A stretch of 64,000 bases of DNA from Lachnospiraceae bacterium (GCA_910575475.1 CAJTGD010000014.1:1-64000); one strand, 5' to 3'. Positions 53,506 through 62,246 are shown, counted from the stretch's first letter. The notes: generated from the letters alone by a model not told the origin. Translations and numbers: made by a program.

Positions 53506-54642
53506 ATGACAGCGTTTTCTCATACAAATGGTTCTTTGAGGACGGGATTGCCAAGGTTCCAGACAATAAATATGTATAAAATGAAAAATGGAGGCGCAAA
53601 GCACAGCACCTCTTCCAAGTCCGGCAAAACTGCCGGAACCAGCGGTTATTCCGGACTGAACGGAATTTCTTCCCTTGCCGGGCTGACCCGATTCAGCAGC
53701 GCAATGGCAGCCGCAGGATCTGGCGGGCTGATCAACTCCGCAGCGCTTGGAAGCCTTGCCGGAATGAACAGCCTCTCGGCTCTTGGCTGCTTTACCGGAA
53801 TGAACAGTCTCTCGGCTCTTAGCAGCCTTGCCGGGCTTTATGGTTCTGCTGTACTGGGCGGCCTCACAGGAGTAAATGCGTATTCCGGGTCAAATGGACT
53901 GGCAGGTTTAAACAGCTATGCCGGACTGGCTGCATCACGGACAGCCGGAACGTCCGGAGGGAGATGGAGTTCATATTCCTCACTGCCGCCCGGCGATGCT
54001 TCGGAGACAACCTGGCTGGGCTATACGATCGATGTCGATGAAGATGTGTTCGGCGAGACGTGGGAGCAGGTAGATAAACTGCCCGGATACTATGAACTGA
54101 AAGACAATAGCCCCCTTTCCTGGATGGGGATTGACCCCGATCTGGAATTTCGTTTTTACCATGCAGCCGAATCCACGGAGGACGATCCGGTTCTGGTCGC
54201 AAGAGGTGCTGACGGACAAGGAAGGGTATTTGAGCAGAAGATTCATCTGAACAGAATCAATCCCTACAATGCCACCCGAATGGAAATGAAAGCGCTGACA
54301 ACTTATTATAATCCAGAAAATAAAGATATCTCGATTCCGTTTCTTGACTATTACGAGAATCCAAAAATGGATGACCGGTTTGATTACATCAGCAGCCTGC
54401 GCTCCGCGATCTTAGCCAGCAGGACACTCGGATTTGTGCGGCAGGCCAGGCAGTATGAGGACGATATTAATTTTTTGCTCCGAGTCACTAAAAACCAGGC
54501 TTCCCCGAATACAGCAGGACTCAATGCGGCAAAGGATAAGCGAAACCTGGAACTTTGCACCAGCGCTGCCCGGGAACGCTTTTTATCCAATTTGTCCAGG
54601 AAGTGTTCGGACGAGGATCTATTAGAGCAGTTTTGGTCTTAA
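53506..54642 (+). CDS. Hypothetical protein with Leu/Gly/Ser/Asn repeats
   Basis: 378 residues; not recognised. Residues 45-145 are a low-complexity repeat of about 8-16 residues (SSLAGLTRF, GSLAGMNSLSAL, SSLAGLYGS, NGLAGLNSYAGL). The rest (150-378) is an ordinary globular sequence with TIDVDEDVFGETWEQVDKLP, DPDLEFRFYHAAESTEDDPV and a helical end (YISSLRSAILASRTLGFVRQ). There is no signal peptide. GGGAGG lies about 12 bases before the ATG. The repeats may form a regular beta or helical stack. It is flanked by the 35-bp repeat and a 66-bp hairpin. Confidence 0.75.
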   Translation: MTAFSHTNGSLRTGLPRFQTINMYKMKNGGAKHSTSSKSGKTAGTSGYSGLNGISSLAGLTRFSSAMAAAGSGGLINSAALGSLAGMNSLSALGCFTGMNSLSALSSLAGLYGSAVLGGLTGVNAYSGSNGLAGLNSYAGLAASRTAGTSGGRWSSYSSLPPGDASETTWLGYTIDVDEDVFGETWEQVDKLPGYYELKDNSPLSWMGIDPDLEFRFYHAAESTEDDPVLVARGADGQGRVFEQKIHLNRINPYNATRMEMKALTTYYNPENKDISIPFLDYYENPKMDDRFDYISSLRSAILASRTLGFVRQARQYEDDINFLLRVTKNQASPNTAGLNAAKDKRNLELCTSAARERFLSNLSRKCSDEDLLEQFWS

Positions 54643-54648
54643 AAAGGA

Positions 54649-54714
54649 AGGAACTGTCTTAAAATAATGTATATAGATCGTGCAGGATCTACATACTATT
54701 TTGAGACAGTTCCT
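54649..54714. repeat. 66-bp inverted repeat
   Basis: Ends AGGAACTGTCTT and AGACAGTTCCT pair, the stem continues with AAAATA/TATTTT and TAGATC/GATCTA, with few mismatches. It starts 7 bases after the stop codon at 54642. Its arms match the inverted repeat at 31455-31497 (AGGAACTGYCWCAAAATAG). Confidence 0.7.
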
Positions 54715-54718
54715 AAAC

Positions 54719-54749
54719 TCCCCCGCAGTATATATTGCACTGCGGGGGA
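54719..54749. terminator. GC-rich hairpin between convergent genes
   Basis: TCCCCCGCAGT pairs with ACTGCGGGGGA. It lies 85 bases past the kinase stop on the minus strand and 77 past the repeat-protein stop on the plus strand. No good T run, so termination may be weak. Confidence 0.55.
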
Positions 54750-54834
54750 ATCTCATTGTCACGGTTCACTGGCCAGCCAGAGTAGTATATACTCGCGGCC
54801 TGTGAAATCTGGCGCGCAGTATAACATCTCATTT

Positions 54835-55923
54835 CTATCGCTTGATATCAAAGTTCATATTCATCAGGTTCCGGATCGCGGCCGCGTCATCCGTGATGTT
54901 GGCATCCCCCCGGATCGTGTGCTTTAACGCGCTGCTTGCGACCGCAAAATTCACCATATCCATCGGCTTGTAATCGTTCATCATGGCGTAGATCAGGCCG
55001 CTGGCAAACGCGTCTCCGCCGCCTACCCGGTCCAGGATGTTGAATGTAAACTGCTTACTCTCGAAGGTATGCCCTTCGTACCACATGTATGCTTTCAGGC
55101 TGTTTTCACTGCCGCTGTGAGCATAGCGGACATGCCGCGCGATACATTTCAGGTTGGGGAATCTCCTGATAAATGCCCGAAACACCTCGTCCTGCTGCTC
55201 ATAACCCGGCTGGAGCGGCACACCGTCCTTCCAGTCTCCTTTGCTGTGATCCGACTCATCCCGCCACAAATGGTAGGGCTCGATTCCAAACAACACGTCT
55301 ACATACGGCAGACATTCCGTACAGAAGTCCCTTGCCTCCTCCCACGACCAGAGCGTACTTCGGAAATTTCCATCAAAGCTGATGATCATATTTTTTTCCC
55401 TTGCCGCTTTCAGGCACTGCAGGATCATTTTTTTGCAGTTTTCTCCAAGGGCAGGGGTGACGCCGCTTAAATGCAGCCATGTAAAGCCTTCCAGCAGCGC
55501 GTCAAAGTCATAGGAATCAAAGTCGTATTCCGTGATCGCGCTGTGCTTGCGGTCATAGGTCACCTTGCTGGCGCGGATTCCAAACCCGGTCTCCAGGTAG
55601 TAGGTCCCCAGCCGGTGTGTGGGGGTCTGCTCCGGAGTGCTTAAGATTACGGGCGTGCAGTGTACATCGTTGCTCCGCAGCATCCGGATCGCGCTTTTTC
55701 CTAGGCTGTTGTTCGGCACGACCGTAAAAAATGTACTGTCGATCCCCAGGTTTGCCAGCGCCAGGGCAATGTTTGCCTCGCTTCCGCCATAGCTGGCCTC
55801 AAAAGCGGATGCCATCCGGACCTTTTCGTAGCTCGGCGGCGTCAGGCGCAGCATGATCTCACCAATCGTAATAAACCTGTGTTCGTTCTGATTTTCTGAT
55901 AATAACGGGTTGTTGTGTTCCAT
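54835..55923 (-). CDS. kdgK: PfkB-family sugar kinase, probably 2-keto-3-deoxygluconate kinase
   Basis: 362 residues, ribokinase/PfkB fold. FEASYGGSEANIALALANLG is the first PfkB signature and ILDRVGGGDAFASGL the second, with the catalytic Asp in GGGD. KDG-kinase-like traits are the start FITIGEIMLRLTPP and the pattern ISFDGNFRSTLW. It should phosphorylate the 2-keto-3-deoxy sugar acid made by the dehydratase upstream. AGGAGG precedes the ATG at 55923. Third and last gene of the permease-dehydratase-kinase operon; the aldolase for the final step is not in the window. Confidence 0.85.
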   Translation of the reverse strand: MEHNNPLLSENQNEHRFITIGEIMLRLTPPSYEKVRMASAFEASYGGSEANIALALANLGIDSTFFTVVPNNSLGKSAIRMLRSNDVHCTPVILSTPEQTPTHRLGTYYLETGFGIRASKVTYDRKHSAITEYDFDSYDFDALLEGFTWLHLSGVTPALGENCKKMILQCLKAAREKNMIISFDGNFRSTLWSWEEARDFCTECLPYVDVLFGIEPYHLWRDESDHSKGDWKDGVPLQPGYEQQDEVFRAFIRRFPNLKCIARHVRYAHSGSENSLKAYMWYEGHTFESKQFTFNILDRVGGGDAFASGLIYAMMNDYKPMDMVNFAVASSALKHTIRGDANITDDAAAIRNLMNMNFDIKR

Positions 55924-56036
55924 GGAAATCCCTCCTACTACAATATTGATAAACATACCAGAAAAAACAGGCTTTTGCAGATAAAGTAATCTGCACAGTC
56001 TGTTTTTTCTGACCGCTGCTGCTTCTCAACTGGTTC

Positions 56037-57782
56037 TTAATACTCCAGATAAGCCCCCTTCATCGGGCTTGCCGCATGTTCGCTGAACAGGCGGAGCACG
56101 CCCTTTTTGTACTTCGGCTCACGAGGCTTCCAGTTTTTGCGACGCTCCTCCAGCACCGCCGCCACTTCCTCCATGGTCCTGCGCTCTCCCGCGATCCCTA
56201 TGATATTCAGCTTCCGCTCTTCCACATCAATCTCGATCAGATCTCCTTCCTCTACAAGAGCGATGGGGCCGCCGTCCACAGCCTCCGGGCTGCAGTGTCC
56301 GATCACCGGACCTGTAGATGCTCCGGAAAACCGTCCGTCGGTGATCAATGCAATGCTTTTTCCCAGCTCCTTGTCGCTGCTGATCGCTTCGGATGTGTAG
56401 AACATCTCCGGCATGCCGCTGCCCTTAGGTCCTTCGTAACGGATGAATACGGCATCCCCTTTTTCGACCTTGTGCTTCAATACTGCGTCCAGGCATTCCT
56501 CCTCACTGTCAAATGGCCTTGCCCTGAGAACGGCCTTGAACATTTCCTTCGGACATGCGGTGTGCTTGATGACCGCGCCCTCGGGAGCCAGATTTCCTCT
56601 CAGGATGGCAATGCTTCCGTCTGTTCCGATAGCCTTCTCATAAGGCCGGATGATGTCCTCTTTTTTCAGGGAAACATGATAGCGGGCGTTGAAATCCTGG
56701 AGCCACGTTTCACATCTCTCATAGAATCCGTTTTTCTTTAACTCCTCCAGATTTTCTCCCAGCGTCTTTCCGGTCACGGTCATCACATCCAGATGCAGAT
56801 GGCCTTTGATCTCCTCCATGATCGCCGGTACGCCGCCCGCATAGTAGAAGCATTCCGCCGGCCACCGCCCTGCCGGACGGACATCCAGAAGATAACGGGC
56901 ATTCCGGTGCAGCCGGTCGAAGGTGTCCCCGGTGATCTCAATGCCGAATTCATGCGCGATCGCCGGAATGTGCAGCAGGCAGTTTGTACTTCCGGAAACC
57001 GCCGCGTGCACCAGGATCGCATTTTCAAAGCTGTCCATGGTCACGATGCCGCTGGGGCACATATTGGGCATGGCTGCAAGCTTTACCGCCTGTGCGCCCG
57101 CTTCCCTGGCAAATGTGAGCAGGTCCGGGCTGGTGGCGGGCATCAGCGCGCTTCCCGGAAGTGCCAGTCCCAGGGCCTCGGCCATAATCTGCATGGTGGA
57201 AGCCGTTCCGATAAAGGAGCAGGCGCCGCAGCTTGGGCAGGCATTGCATTTCGCCCAGTTCAGCTTTTCCTCGTCAATCTCGCCCCGCTGGTATTTTGCG
57301 CTGTACATCCCAAGCTGCTCCAGCGTGAGCATTTCCGGGCCCGCGTTCATCGTACCTCCGGGCACCACCACAGCGGGCACATCCACCCTTGCCAGCCCCA
57401 TCAGGTTGCCGGGCAGTCCCTTGTCGCAGCTTGCCAGATAGACGCCCGCGTCAAAGGGGGTCGCATTGGCGTGGATCTCGATCATGTTAGCGATCATCTC
57501 CCGGCTTGCCAGACTGTAGTTGATGCCGTCGGTTCCCTGGCTTTCCCCGTCGCAGATGTCTGTGCAGTAATACCGCGCGCCGTGTCCTCCGGCTTCTTCG
57601 ATTCCTTTGCGCACTTCCTCCACCAGGATATCCAGATGGCCGCTGCCCGGATGGCTGTCCCCGAAGGTGCTCTCGATCATCACCTGGGGCTTCGACAGAT
57701 CCTCCGGCTTCCATCCGGTTCCGATCCGCAGCGGATCCAGTTCCGGCGCGTTTTTACGCATTTCCTGACTTCTCAGTTCCAT
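56037..57782 (-). CDS. Sugar-acid dehydratase, IlvD/Edd family
   Basis: 581 residues. Iron-sulfur cysteines lie in CDKGLPG and CNACPSCGACSFIGTA; GRFSGAS and GPKGSGMPEM are C-terminal family motifs. The family contains dihydroxy-acid dehydratase and gluconate/xylonate/arabinonate-type dehydratases; the GntP permease before it and the KDG-type kinase after it favour a sugar acid such as gluconate, giving 2-keto-3-deoxygluconate. GAGGAGG precedes the ATG at 57782. Same operon as its neighbours. The exact substrate cannot be read from the sequence. Confidence 0.85.
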   Translation of the reverse strand: MELRSQEMRKNAPELDPLRIGTGWKPEDLSKPQVMIESTFGDSHPGSGHLDILVEEVRKGIEEAGGHGARYYCTDICDGESQGTDGINYSLASREMIANMIEIHANATPFDAGVYLASCDKGLPGNLMGLARVDVPAVVVPGGTMNAGPEMLTLEQLGMYSAKYQRGEIDEEKLNWAKCNACPSCGACSFIGTASTMQIMAEALGLALPGSALMPATSPDLLTFAREAGAQAVKLAAMPNMCPSGIVTMDSFENAILVHAAVSGSTNCLLHIPAIAHEFGIEITGDTFDRLHRNARYLLDVRPAGRWPAECFYYAGGVPAIMEEIKGHLHLDVMTVTGKTLGENLEELKKNGFYERCETWLQDFNARYHVSLKKEDIIRPYEKAIGTDGSIAILRGNLAPEGAVIKHTACPKEMFKAVLRARPFDSEEECLDAVLKHKVEKGDAVFIRYEGPKGSGMPEMFYTSEAISSDKELGKSIALITDGRFSGASTGPVIGHCSPEAVDGGPIALVEEGDLIEIDVEERKLNIIGIAGERRTMEEVAAVLEERRKNWKPREPKYKKGVLRLFSEHAASPMKGAYLEY

Positions 57783-57807
57783 GATTTTTTCCTCCTCTAT
57801 GATTAGC

Positions 57808-59166
57808 TTACGCAAAAAATGATATGATCAGCGCCACAACAAATCCCGTTCCGCCTACCAGTGTTTCCATGATCGTCCAGGTCTTTAATGTGGTCTTTTC
57901 ATCCATCCCGACCAGAGACTTCACCAGCCAGAAGCCGGAGTCGTTAAAGTGTGAGCATACGGTCGCCCCGCCTGCCACTGCCGCCGTCGTGCAGGCCAGA
58001 TACAGGGGAGACAGATCCGCGATCCCCGGCATGGCGGCGATAATGCCTGCTGCCATCGTCATTGCGACGGTTGCGGAGCCGACACAGATCCGGACCAGGG
58101 CGGCTACGATAAACGCGACTACTACGATCGGAAGGTTTGCGGAGGAGACCGCATTTCCGATCAGGTCGCCCAGGCCGGAATACTGGAGCATGTAGCGGAG
58201 CACGCCGCCGCATGCGGTTACCAGCAGGATCAGCCCGGTGGGTTCCAGTGATTTTGTCATGATCTTTTCCAGCTGGTCCATATTATAACCATGTTTCAGC
58301 CCCAAGATCAGCATGGCCGCGATGGTCGCGATGAGCAGTGCCACAAACGGCTCTCCCAAAAATCCGAAGATCGGCGCCAGTCCGGCAAGTGCCGGGATCA
58401 CCCCTGCCATGGAATCCAGAATGATCAATACCAGCGGGATTAGGATGATGCCTACGATGGTCCAGAAATTCGGAAGCTTGGATTCATCAAAATCTTCCTG
58501 CTTTGCCACATGCTCCGGAACCGGAACCATATATTTGTTTCCGCAGATGGATCCCCATACCGGGCCTGCTACGATCATGGAGCAGATCCCGCAGAAGATC
58601 CCTACCAGGATCACCCATCCCAGCTCTACCTCCAGCATGGTCGCTACCAGCACCGGCCCCGGTGTGGGAGGGATGAACGCATGCCCCACCGCAAGTCCGG
58701 CCAGAAGCGGGATCGCGTAAAACAGGGAGGACCGGTTTGTCCTCTTTGCAAGAGAAAACGCAAGCGGGATCAGGATGATCAGTCCCGCGTCGAAGAATAC
58801 CGGCATCGCAATGACCAGGCCCGTGATTCCCAGCGCCCAGGCCGCCTTCTTGTCGCCGAACCATTTTACCATGCTGACGGCCAGCGTCTGCGCGCCTCCC
58901 GATGCCTCCAGGATGGCGCCGAACATGGAGCCAAGCCCTACCAGCAATGCGATTCCTTTTAATGTGTTGCCGATGCCGTCGTTCACGGCTGTTACAATAT
59001 TTTCAAAGGGCATGCCCGCCCCAAGGCCGATCACGATCGCTCCTATCAGGATGGAAACCATTGCCTGTACCTTAAATTTGATGATCAATAAAAGTAATAC
59101 CGCCAGCCCTATGATTGCGGCCAGAACCAATCTGGTCGGATTCAATTCCAATGCCTCACCAGCCAT
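57808..59166 (-). CDS. gntP: GntP-family gluconate/sugar-acid permease
   Basis: 452 residues with about 12-14 membrane helices. The family is marked by GLGSMFGAILEASGGAQTLA, AMPVFFDAGLIILIPLAFSL, HAFIPPTPGPVLVATML and CSHFNDSGFWLVKSL. It imports gluconate or a related aldonate with protons. GAGGAGG precedes the start. It is the first gene of the sugar-acid operon, 25 bases before the dehydratase, under a promoter flanked by several GntR-type operators. Confidence 0.93.
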   Translation of the reverse strand: MAGEALELNPTRLVLAAIIGLAVLLLLIIKFKVQAMVSILIGAIVIGLGAGMPFENIVTAVNDGIGNTLKGIALLVGLGSMFGAILEASGGAQTLAVSMVKWFGDKKAAWALGITGLVIAMPVFFDAGLIILIPLAFSLAKRTNRSSLFYAIPLLAGLAVGHAFIPPTPGPVLVATMLEVELGWVILVGIFCGICSMIVAGPVWGSICGNKYMVPVPEHVAKQEDFDESKLPNFWTIVGIILIPLVLIILDSMAGVIPALAGLAPIFGFLGEPFVALLIATIAAMLILGLKHGYNMDQLEKIMTKSLEPTGLILLVTACGGVLRYMLQYSGLGDLIGNAVSSANLPIVVVAFIVAALVRICVGSATVAMTMAAGIIAAMPGIADLSPLYLACTTAAVAGGATVCSHFNDSGFWLVKSLVGMDEKTTLKTWTIMETLVGGTGFVVALIISFFA

Positions 59167-59283
59167 AATGTGTACCTCCTCAATTCTCTTATATTCTTTT
59201 TCTAAATTTGATGCCGGGCGAAACGCCCCTAGCCCGCAGATAAATCTGAAATCTGCCTCTCATTCATTGCATTTACACTTTAC

Positions 59284-59360
59284 ATAACATCTGACGTCTT
59301 ATGTTATCGTGGGTACATCATATCATTTCAAGTTTTCTCTTTCAATACATCTGATGTATT
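59284..59360 (-). promoter_or_regulatory. gntP promoter with two flanking GntR operators
   Basis: On the minus strand TTGAAA (59345-59340) and TATGAT (59322-59317) are 17 bases apart. AATACATCTGATGTATT (59344-59360), a perfect palindrome, overlaps the upstream edge of the -35 box. ATAACAT and ATGTTAT (59284-59307) frame CTGACGTCTT just past the start point. The shared core is CATCTGAYGT. The FadR-type GntR protein encoded at 59642 is the obvious ligand; release by a sugar acid is inferred. Confidence 0.8.
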
Positions 59361-59449
59361 TCTTTCCATTTCTATCAATTTCACAAAAAAAGAATGGTTT
59401 CCGTATCTCAGATTCCATCTTTTTTGTGCATTATATCCATTTGATTTTA

Positions 59450-59483
59450 TCAGACGTCTGAACGATTTCGGATTCATCTGATG
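59450..59483. promoter_or_regulatory. Two further operator-like palindromes
   Basis: TCAGACGTCTGA (59450-59461) and CATCTGATG (59475-59483) share the CATCTGA/TCAGACG core with the sites around the gntP promoter, about 100-130 bases upstream of it. They could support looping or cooperative binding. Confidence 0.6.
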
Positions 59484-59564
59484 TTTTCTCCATTTCATGC
59501 GGAGGCAGGCCATGCAGATATCCTGTCCGATCCAGAGCTGTAATATACGGCATTTCCGTATTTT

Positions 59565-59613
59565 GGAGCTGTAGAAAAATAACCGGTACAGACTGCGCGG
59601 GATGTGCTTCTAC
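59565..59613 (+). repeat. Repeat related to the 35.98-kb inverted repeat
   Basis: GGAGCTGTAGAAAAATA followed by a segment (GGTACAGA, TGC, GGATGTG) that aligns with the arm and loop at 35976-36017. The right arm is degenerate (CTTCTACA only). Confidence 0.6.
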
Positions 59614-59641
59614 ATATGCTGAGGAACCGCACTGCTGGAAA

Positions 59642-60370
59642 TTATTCCACCTGTACGGTTCCTGAATCCCGGTCACGTTCTTCCATGATCCGCAGAATCG
59701 TCTGACGATTATAGGTCAGGTGCATCATCATAGCACATCTGGCTCCCACGGAATCCCGCTTCAAGATCGCATTGGTGATGGCCCGGTGGGTTTCCAGTGT
59801 CTCTTCCTTCAGCAGACGGTGGGTCAGATTCGCAAAGGTGAATACCGCCGTATTGATGACCGGAACCAGGGTTTCCACGACCTGATTCCTGCTGCAGTGC
59901 GCAATGCAGGTATGAAACTCGATGTCCTTATTGATGTGGTTGCTGCCACCCACATACAGGCGCTCCGTTTCATCGCATAAGCGCTTCAGCTTTTTCAGAT
60001 CTTCTTCCGCGGCATTTCTGCAGGCCAGGGCGGCAATCTCCGGCTCGATCATCAGCCGCACATCAAACAGATCCAGCGCCAGCTTATATTTGTCCTCAAT
60101 CTTCCCGAAACCCAGCGGATCCTCATCCACGGAACTGGTATTGATCACATAGGTTCCCGATCCCCTGCGGACTTCCAGGATTCCCCGGGAGACCAGTCCC
60201 TTCACGGCTTCCCGGATGGTACTTCGGCCGACGCCGAACTTTTCCGCCAGTTCAAATTCATTTGGAATCTTCTGCCCGGGTTCCACAGGCTCCTGAAGGA
60301 TGTAGCGCATCAGCTCATCCTCGATCCTGGCCCCGAGAGGCTTTTTTGCCATTTTATCAATATTATACAT
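59642..60370 (-). CDS. GntR-family regulator, FadR subfamily
   Basis: 242 residues. N-terminal winged helix (DELMRYILQEPVEPGQKIPN; ELAEKFGVGRSTIREAVKGL; GILEVRRGSGTYVI), C-terminal FCD ligand domain with its metal-site pattern (DVRLMIEPEIAALACRNAAE; FHTCIAHCSRN; THRAITNAILKRD). GGAGGG precedes the start. It is co-directional with the PucR gene (22-base gap) and the gntP operon and probably represses gntP through the palindromes at 59284-59483. The C-terminal codons lie in the TTCCACCTGTACGGTT motif shared with the 32-kb hairpin. Confidence 0.92.
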   Translation of the reverse strand: MYNIDKMAKKPLGARIEDELMRYILQEPVEPGQKIPNEFELAEKFGVGRSTIREAVKGLVSRGILEVRRGSGTYVINTSSVDEDPLGFGKIEDKYKLALDLFDVRLMIEPEIAALACRNAAEEDLKKLKRLCDETERLYVGGSNHINKDIEFHTCIAHCSRNQVVETLVPVINTAVFTFANLTHRLLKEETLETHRAITNAILKRDSVGARCAMMMHLTYNRQTILRIMEERDRDSGTVQVE

Positions 60371-60391
60371 GTTTTTGCTCCCTCCGCCTTC

Positions 60392-61543
60392 TCACATTGC
60401 CCTGATATAATACGCGATCTGATATGGTATCCGCTCTTCTGTCTCCTCCAGGTTCGTTCCCAGCAGCTCCCTGATCTTGTTCATCCGGTAGATCACCGTA
60501 TTCCTGTGGGTAAACATTTCCTCGGAGACGGCCTGGATGCTGCCATTGTGCTTCAAGTACAATTCCAGTGTGTCCACATAATTTGCATGGCGCTCCCGGT
60601 CATATTCCAGCAGCGGCTTCAGCGGCTCCTCCGCCATCTCTTTCAGAAGACGGCTGTCGTCCACCATATAGAGCAGGCGGTACAGACCCATCCTGTCAAA
60701 ATAGAACAGGTCCCGCTTCCGTTTCTTTGCCATCTGCACCGCAGCCTTTGCCCGGGCATACCCCGTATGCAGGTTGGAAATATCGTTTATGCAGCTTCCG
60801 ACCCCGACGTAAAGCGGGATCTCCGGCATCCGGCGCTTTGCCCGGCGCACCATGCCTGTGACGATCTCATCCAGCACTTCCCCTGTGATGTCGTTGACCA
60901 CCAGCATAAAGTCGGAATCGTAGTACATAAAATTCCCGTTGTGGGTGATCTGCTCCAGATAAACCTGCACCCGGTAGGATAATTTTTGCCGCTCCACGGT
61001 GTCCATCTCGTCCAGATGATCCGTGGTGATCAGCACCACCTGAAACGTCCCGTCCTCGTCAAAATAGGGCAGCAGCTTTTGTCTGTATTCCTCCTGGTTG
61101 GCCGGCTGCTCAATGGCCTGGATCAAAGCCCCGGAGATCTCATTATCCGCGGTTCCCTGCATGAAGATCCGGATACTGAAGTCCTTGATCACATCCGTCA
61201 GATGGATCTCCCAGGGGATGGTCAGGAGCGGAAAATCATTTTCATTGCAGTAGTCGATCAGGTGCCGCGGGATTTCAAAAATATAGTTTCCCGTATTGAT
61301 AATCAGCCCGGCCGCATGCTTTCGGATCAAATCTTCAATCAGCTTCTGCAGCTTCTCCGTGGTATCAAAGCCAAGGCCGGTAGTGACCGCCAGCTCTTTC
61401 CCCCAAAAATACTGAATGATCACTGTATCTTCTACCATATGGACCCAGCTGATGGAATTGGACCAGCCCTGTTCACCGGCAATAAAACGCATCCTGTATT
61501 GTTCCTGGGAGATGAGCATCATATCCTGTATTGTAAAACCCAT
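60392..61543 (-). CDS. PucR-family transcriptional regulator
   Basis: 383 residues. An N-terminal PucR domain (WVHMVEDTVIIQYFWGKELA), a central GGDEF-like fold (LLPYFDEDGTFQVVLITTDH; PLYVGVGSCINDISNLHTGY) and a C-terminal helix-turn-helix of the PucR/CdaR type (YLKHNGSIQAVSEEMFTHRN; TVIYRMNKIRELLGTNL). Relatives respond to purine breakdown products or sugar diacids. The start at 61543 follows AAGGAG. It is co-transcribed with the GntR gene; together they probably tune the sugar-acid operon. Confidence 0.88.
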   Translation of the reverse strand: MGFTIQDMMLISQEQYRMRFIAGEQGWSNSISWVHMVEDTVIIQYFWGKELAVTTGLGFDTTEKLQKLIEDLIRKHAAGLIINTGNYIFEIPRHLIDYCNENDFPLLTIPWEIHLTDVIKDFSIRIFMQGTADNEISGALIQAIEQPANQEEYRQKLLPYFDEDGTFQVVLITTDHLDEMDTVERQKLSYRVQVYLEQITHNGNFMYYDSDFMLVVNDITGEVLDEIVTGMVRRAKRRMPEIPLYVGVGSCINDISNLHTGYARAKAAVQMAKKRKRDLFYFDRMGLYRLLYMVDDSRLLKEMAEEPLKPLLEYDRERHANYVDTLELYLKHNGSIQAVSEEMFTHRNTVIYRMNKIRELLGTNLEETEERIPYQIAYYIRAM

Positions 61544-61629
61544 TTTATCCACTCCTTTCCTTGGATTGTAATCCTGCTTCCATCCGGCAGCCATATAGGG
61601 TATCTGCCATAGATCATATATTTTACCTG

Positions 61630-61658
61630 ATTATAACACTTTTTGTGCTCAGAGCACA
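61630..61658 (-). promoter_or_regulatory. pucR promoter region with 15-bp palindrome
   Basis: A perfect palindrome TGTGCTCAGAGCACA (61644-61658) lies 8 bases upstream of TATAAT (minus strand 61635-61630) and replaces a normal -35 box, a layout suited to an activator or autoregulator such as the PucR protein itself. Confidence 0.6.
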
Positions 61659-61776
61659 TATTTTTATTCTTTTTTTAGATTTATAATCCATTGGAAAATT
61701 TTGTGATTATGATATGATACAGATAACAGAAGGAACGGAAAAGAAACAAAAATTCTATCAAAAGGAGGCGTTTTTT

Positions 61777-61935
61777 ATGATCACATTTAGTGCGGCAATG
61801 GAAACAACAACACGTAGTGAGATTCCGGAATGGATGCGTGAAGAGCGCTACATGTACTGCGACCAGTCAGCGGCTGAGCAGTACTCCGTCAGGAATTTCA
61901 GGATTTTGGAGAGATTGAAAAAGATATTTTCGTAA
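61777..61935 (+). CDS. Small protein (52 residues), unknown
   Basis: A short gene with AAAAGGAGG eight bases before the ATG and a terminator 20 bases after the stop. The protein opens MITFSAAMETTTRSEIPEWM and ends RILERLKKIFS; polar, with a basic amphipathic tail and no membrane helix. It is divergent from pucR; a TATGAT-type -10 lies near 61711. Not recognised. Confidence 0.6.
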   Translation: MITFSAAMETTTRSEIPEWMREERYMYCDQSAAEQYSVRNFRILERLKKIFS

Positions 61936-61955
61936 AATTGAGCGCGTGAAAAAAG

Positions 61956-61983
61956 GGAGCTGCCGGAGGGCGGCTTCTTTTTT
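61956..61983 (+). terminator. Intrinsic terminator after the 52-residue gene
   Basis: GGAGCTGCC pairs with GGCGGCTTC (one G-U pair), followed by six T. Confidence 0.75.
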
Positions 61984-62205
61984 GCTATAAATCTTACTCC
62001 TCTAAGCGTGAACGGATCATATCCTCTCACAGTCACATGTTTCCAGCGGCCCTGCGACGGTAGATGTTCTTGATAAATTAATCCGCTTACGAGTTCCAAA
62101 ATAAATTGGTGTAAAATTGAAACAATCGTTGCTTTTTCCTCCCTTCTGTGGTACACTCACATAGTCGAAAGTCCTAGTAAATACTGGCTTTTCGGCAAAT
62201 CAATT

Positions 62206-62246
62206 CGAGTGTTCGAGACCTTCCACTCGTAAAACAAAACTAAAGG
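62206..62246 (+). ncRNA. preQ1-I riboswitch-like leader
   Basis: The stem CGAGTG/CACTCG encloses TTCGAGACCTTC, and is followed by an A-rich tail ending AAAACTAAAGGAG, which runs into the ribosome binding site of queT. This matches the preQ1-I H-type pseudoknot: small stem, UUCNAG loop start, and a 3' A-rich strand with ACUAA. Ligand binding would hide the Shine-Dalgarno sequence and reduce translation. The QueT gene 12 bases further supports it. Confidence 0.8.

Noticed and set aside
56793-57806. 337-codon plus-strand frame opposite the dehydratase
   Set aside because: Antisense of a well-conserved IlvD/Edd gene; composition (His/Arg/Gly-rich) is that of a shadow.
62160-62200. Possible tRNA upstream of queT
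   Set aside because: Only a single imperfect hairpin is present; no cloverleaf, T-loop or CCA end.
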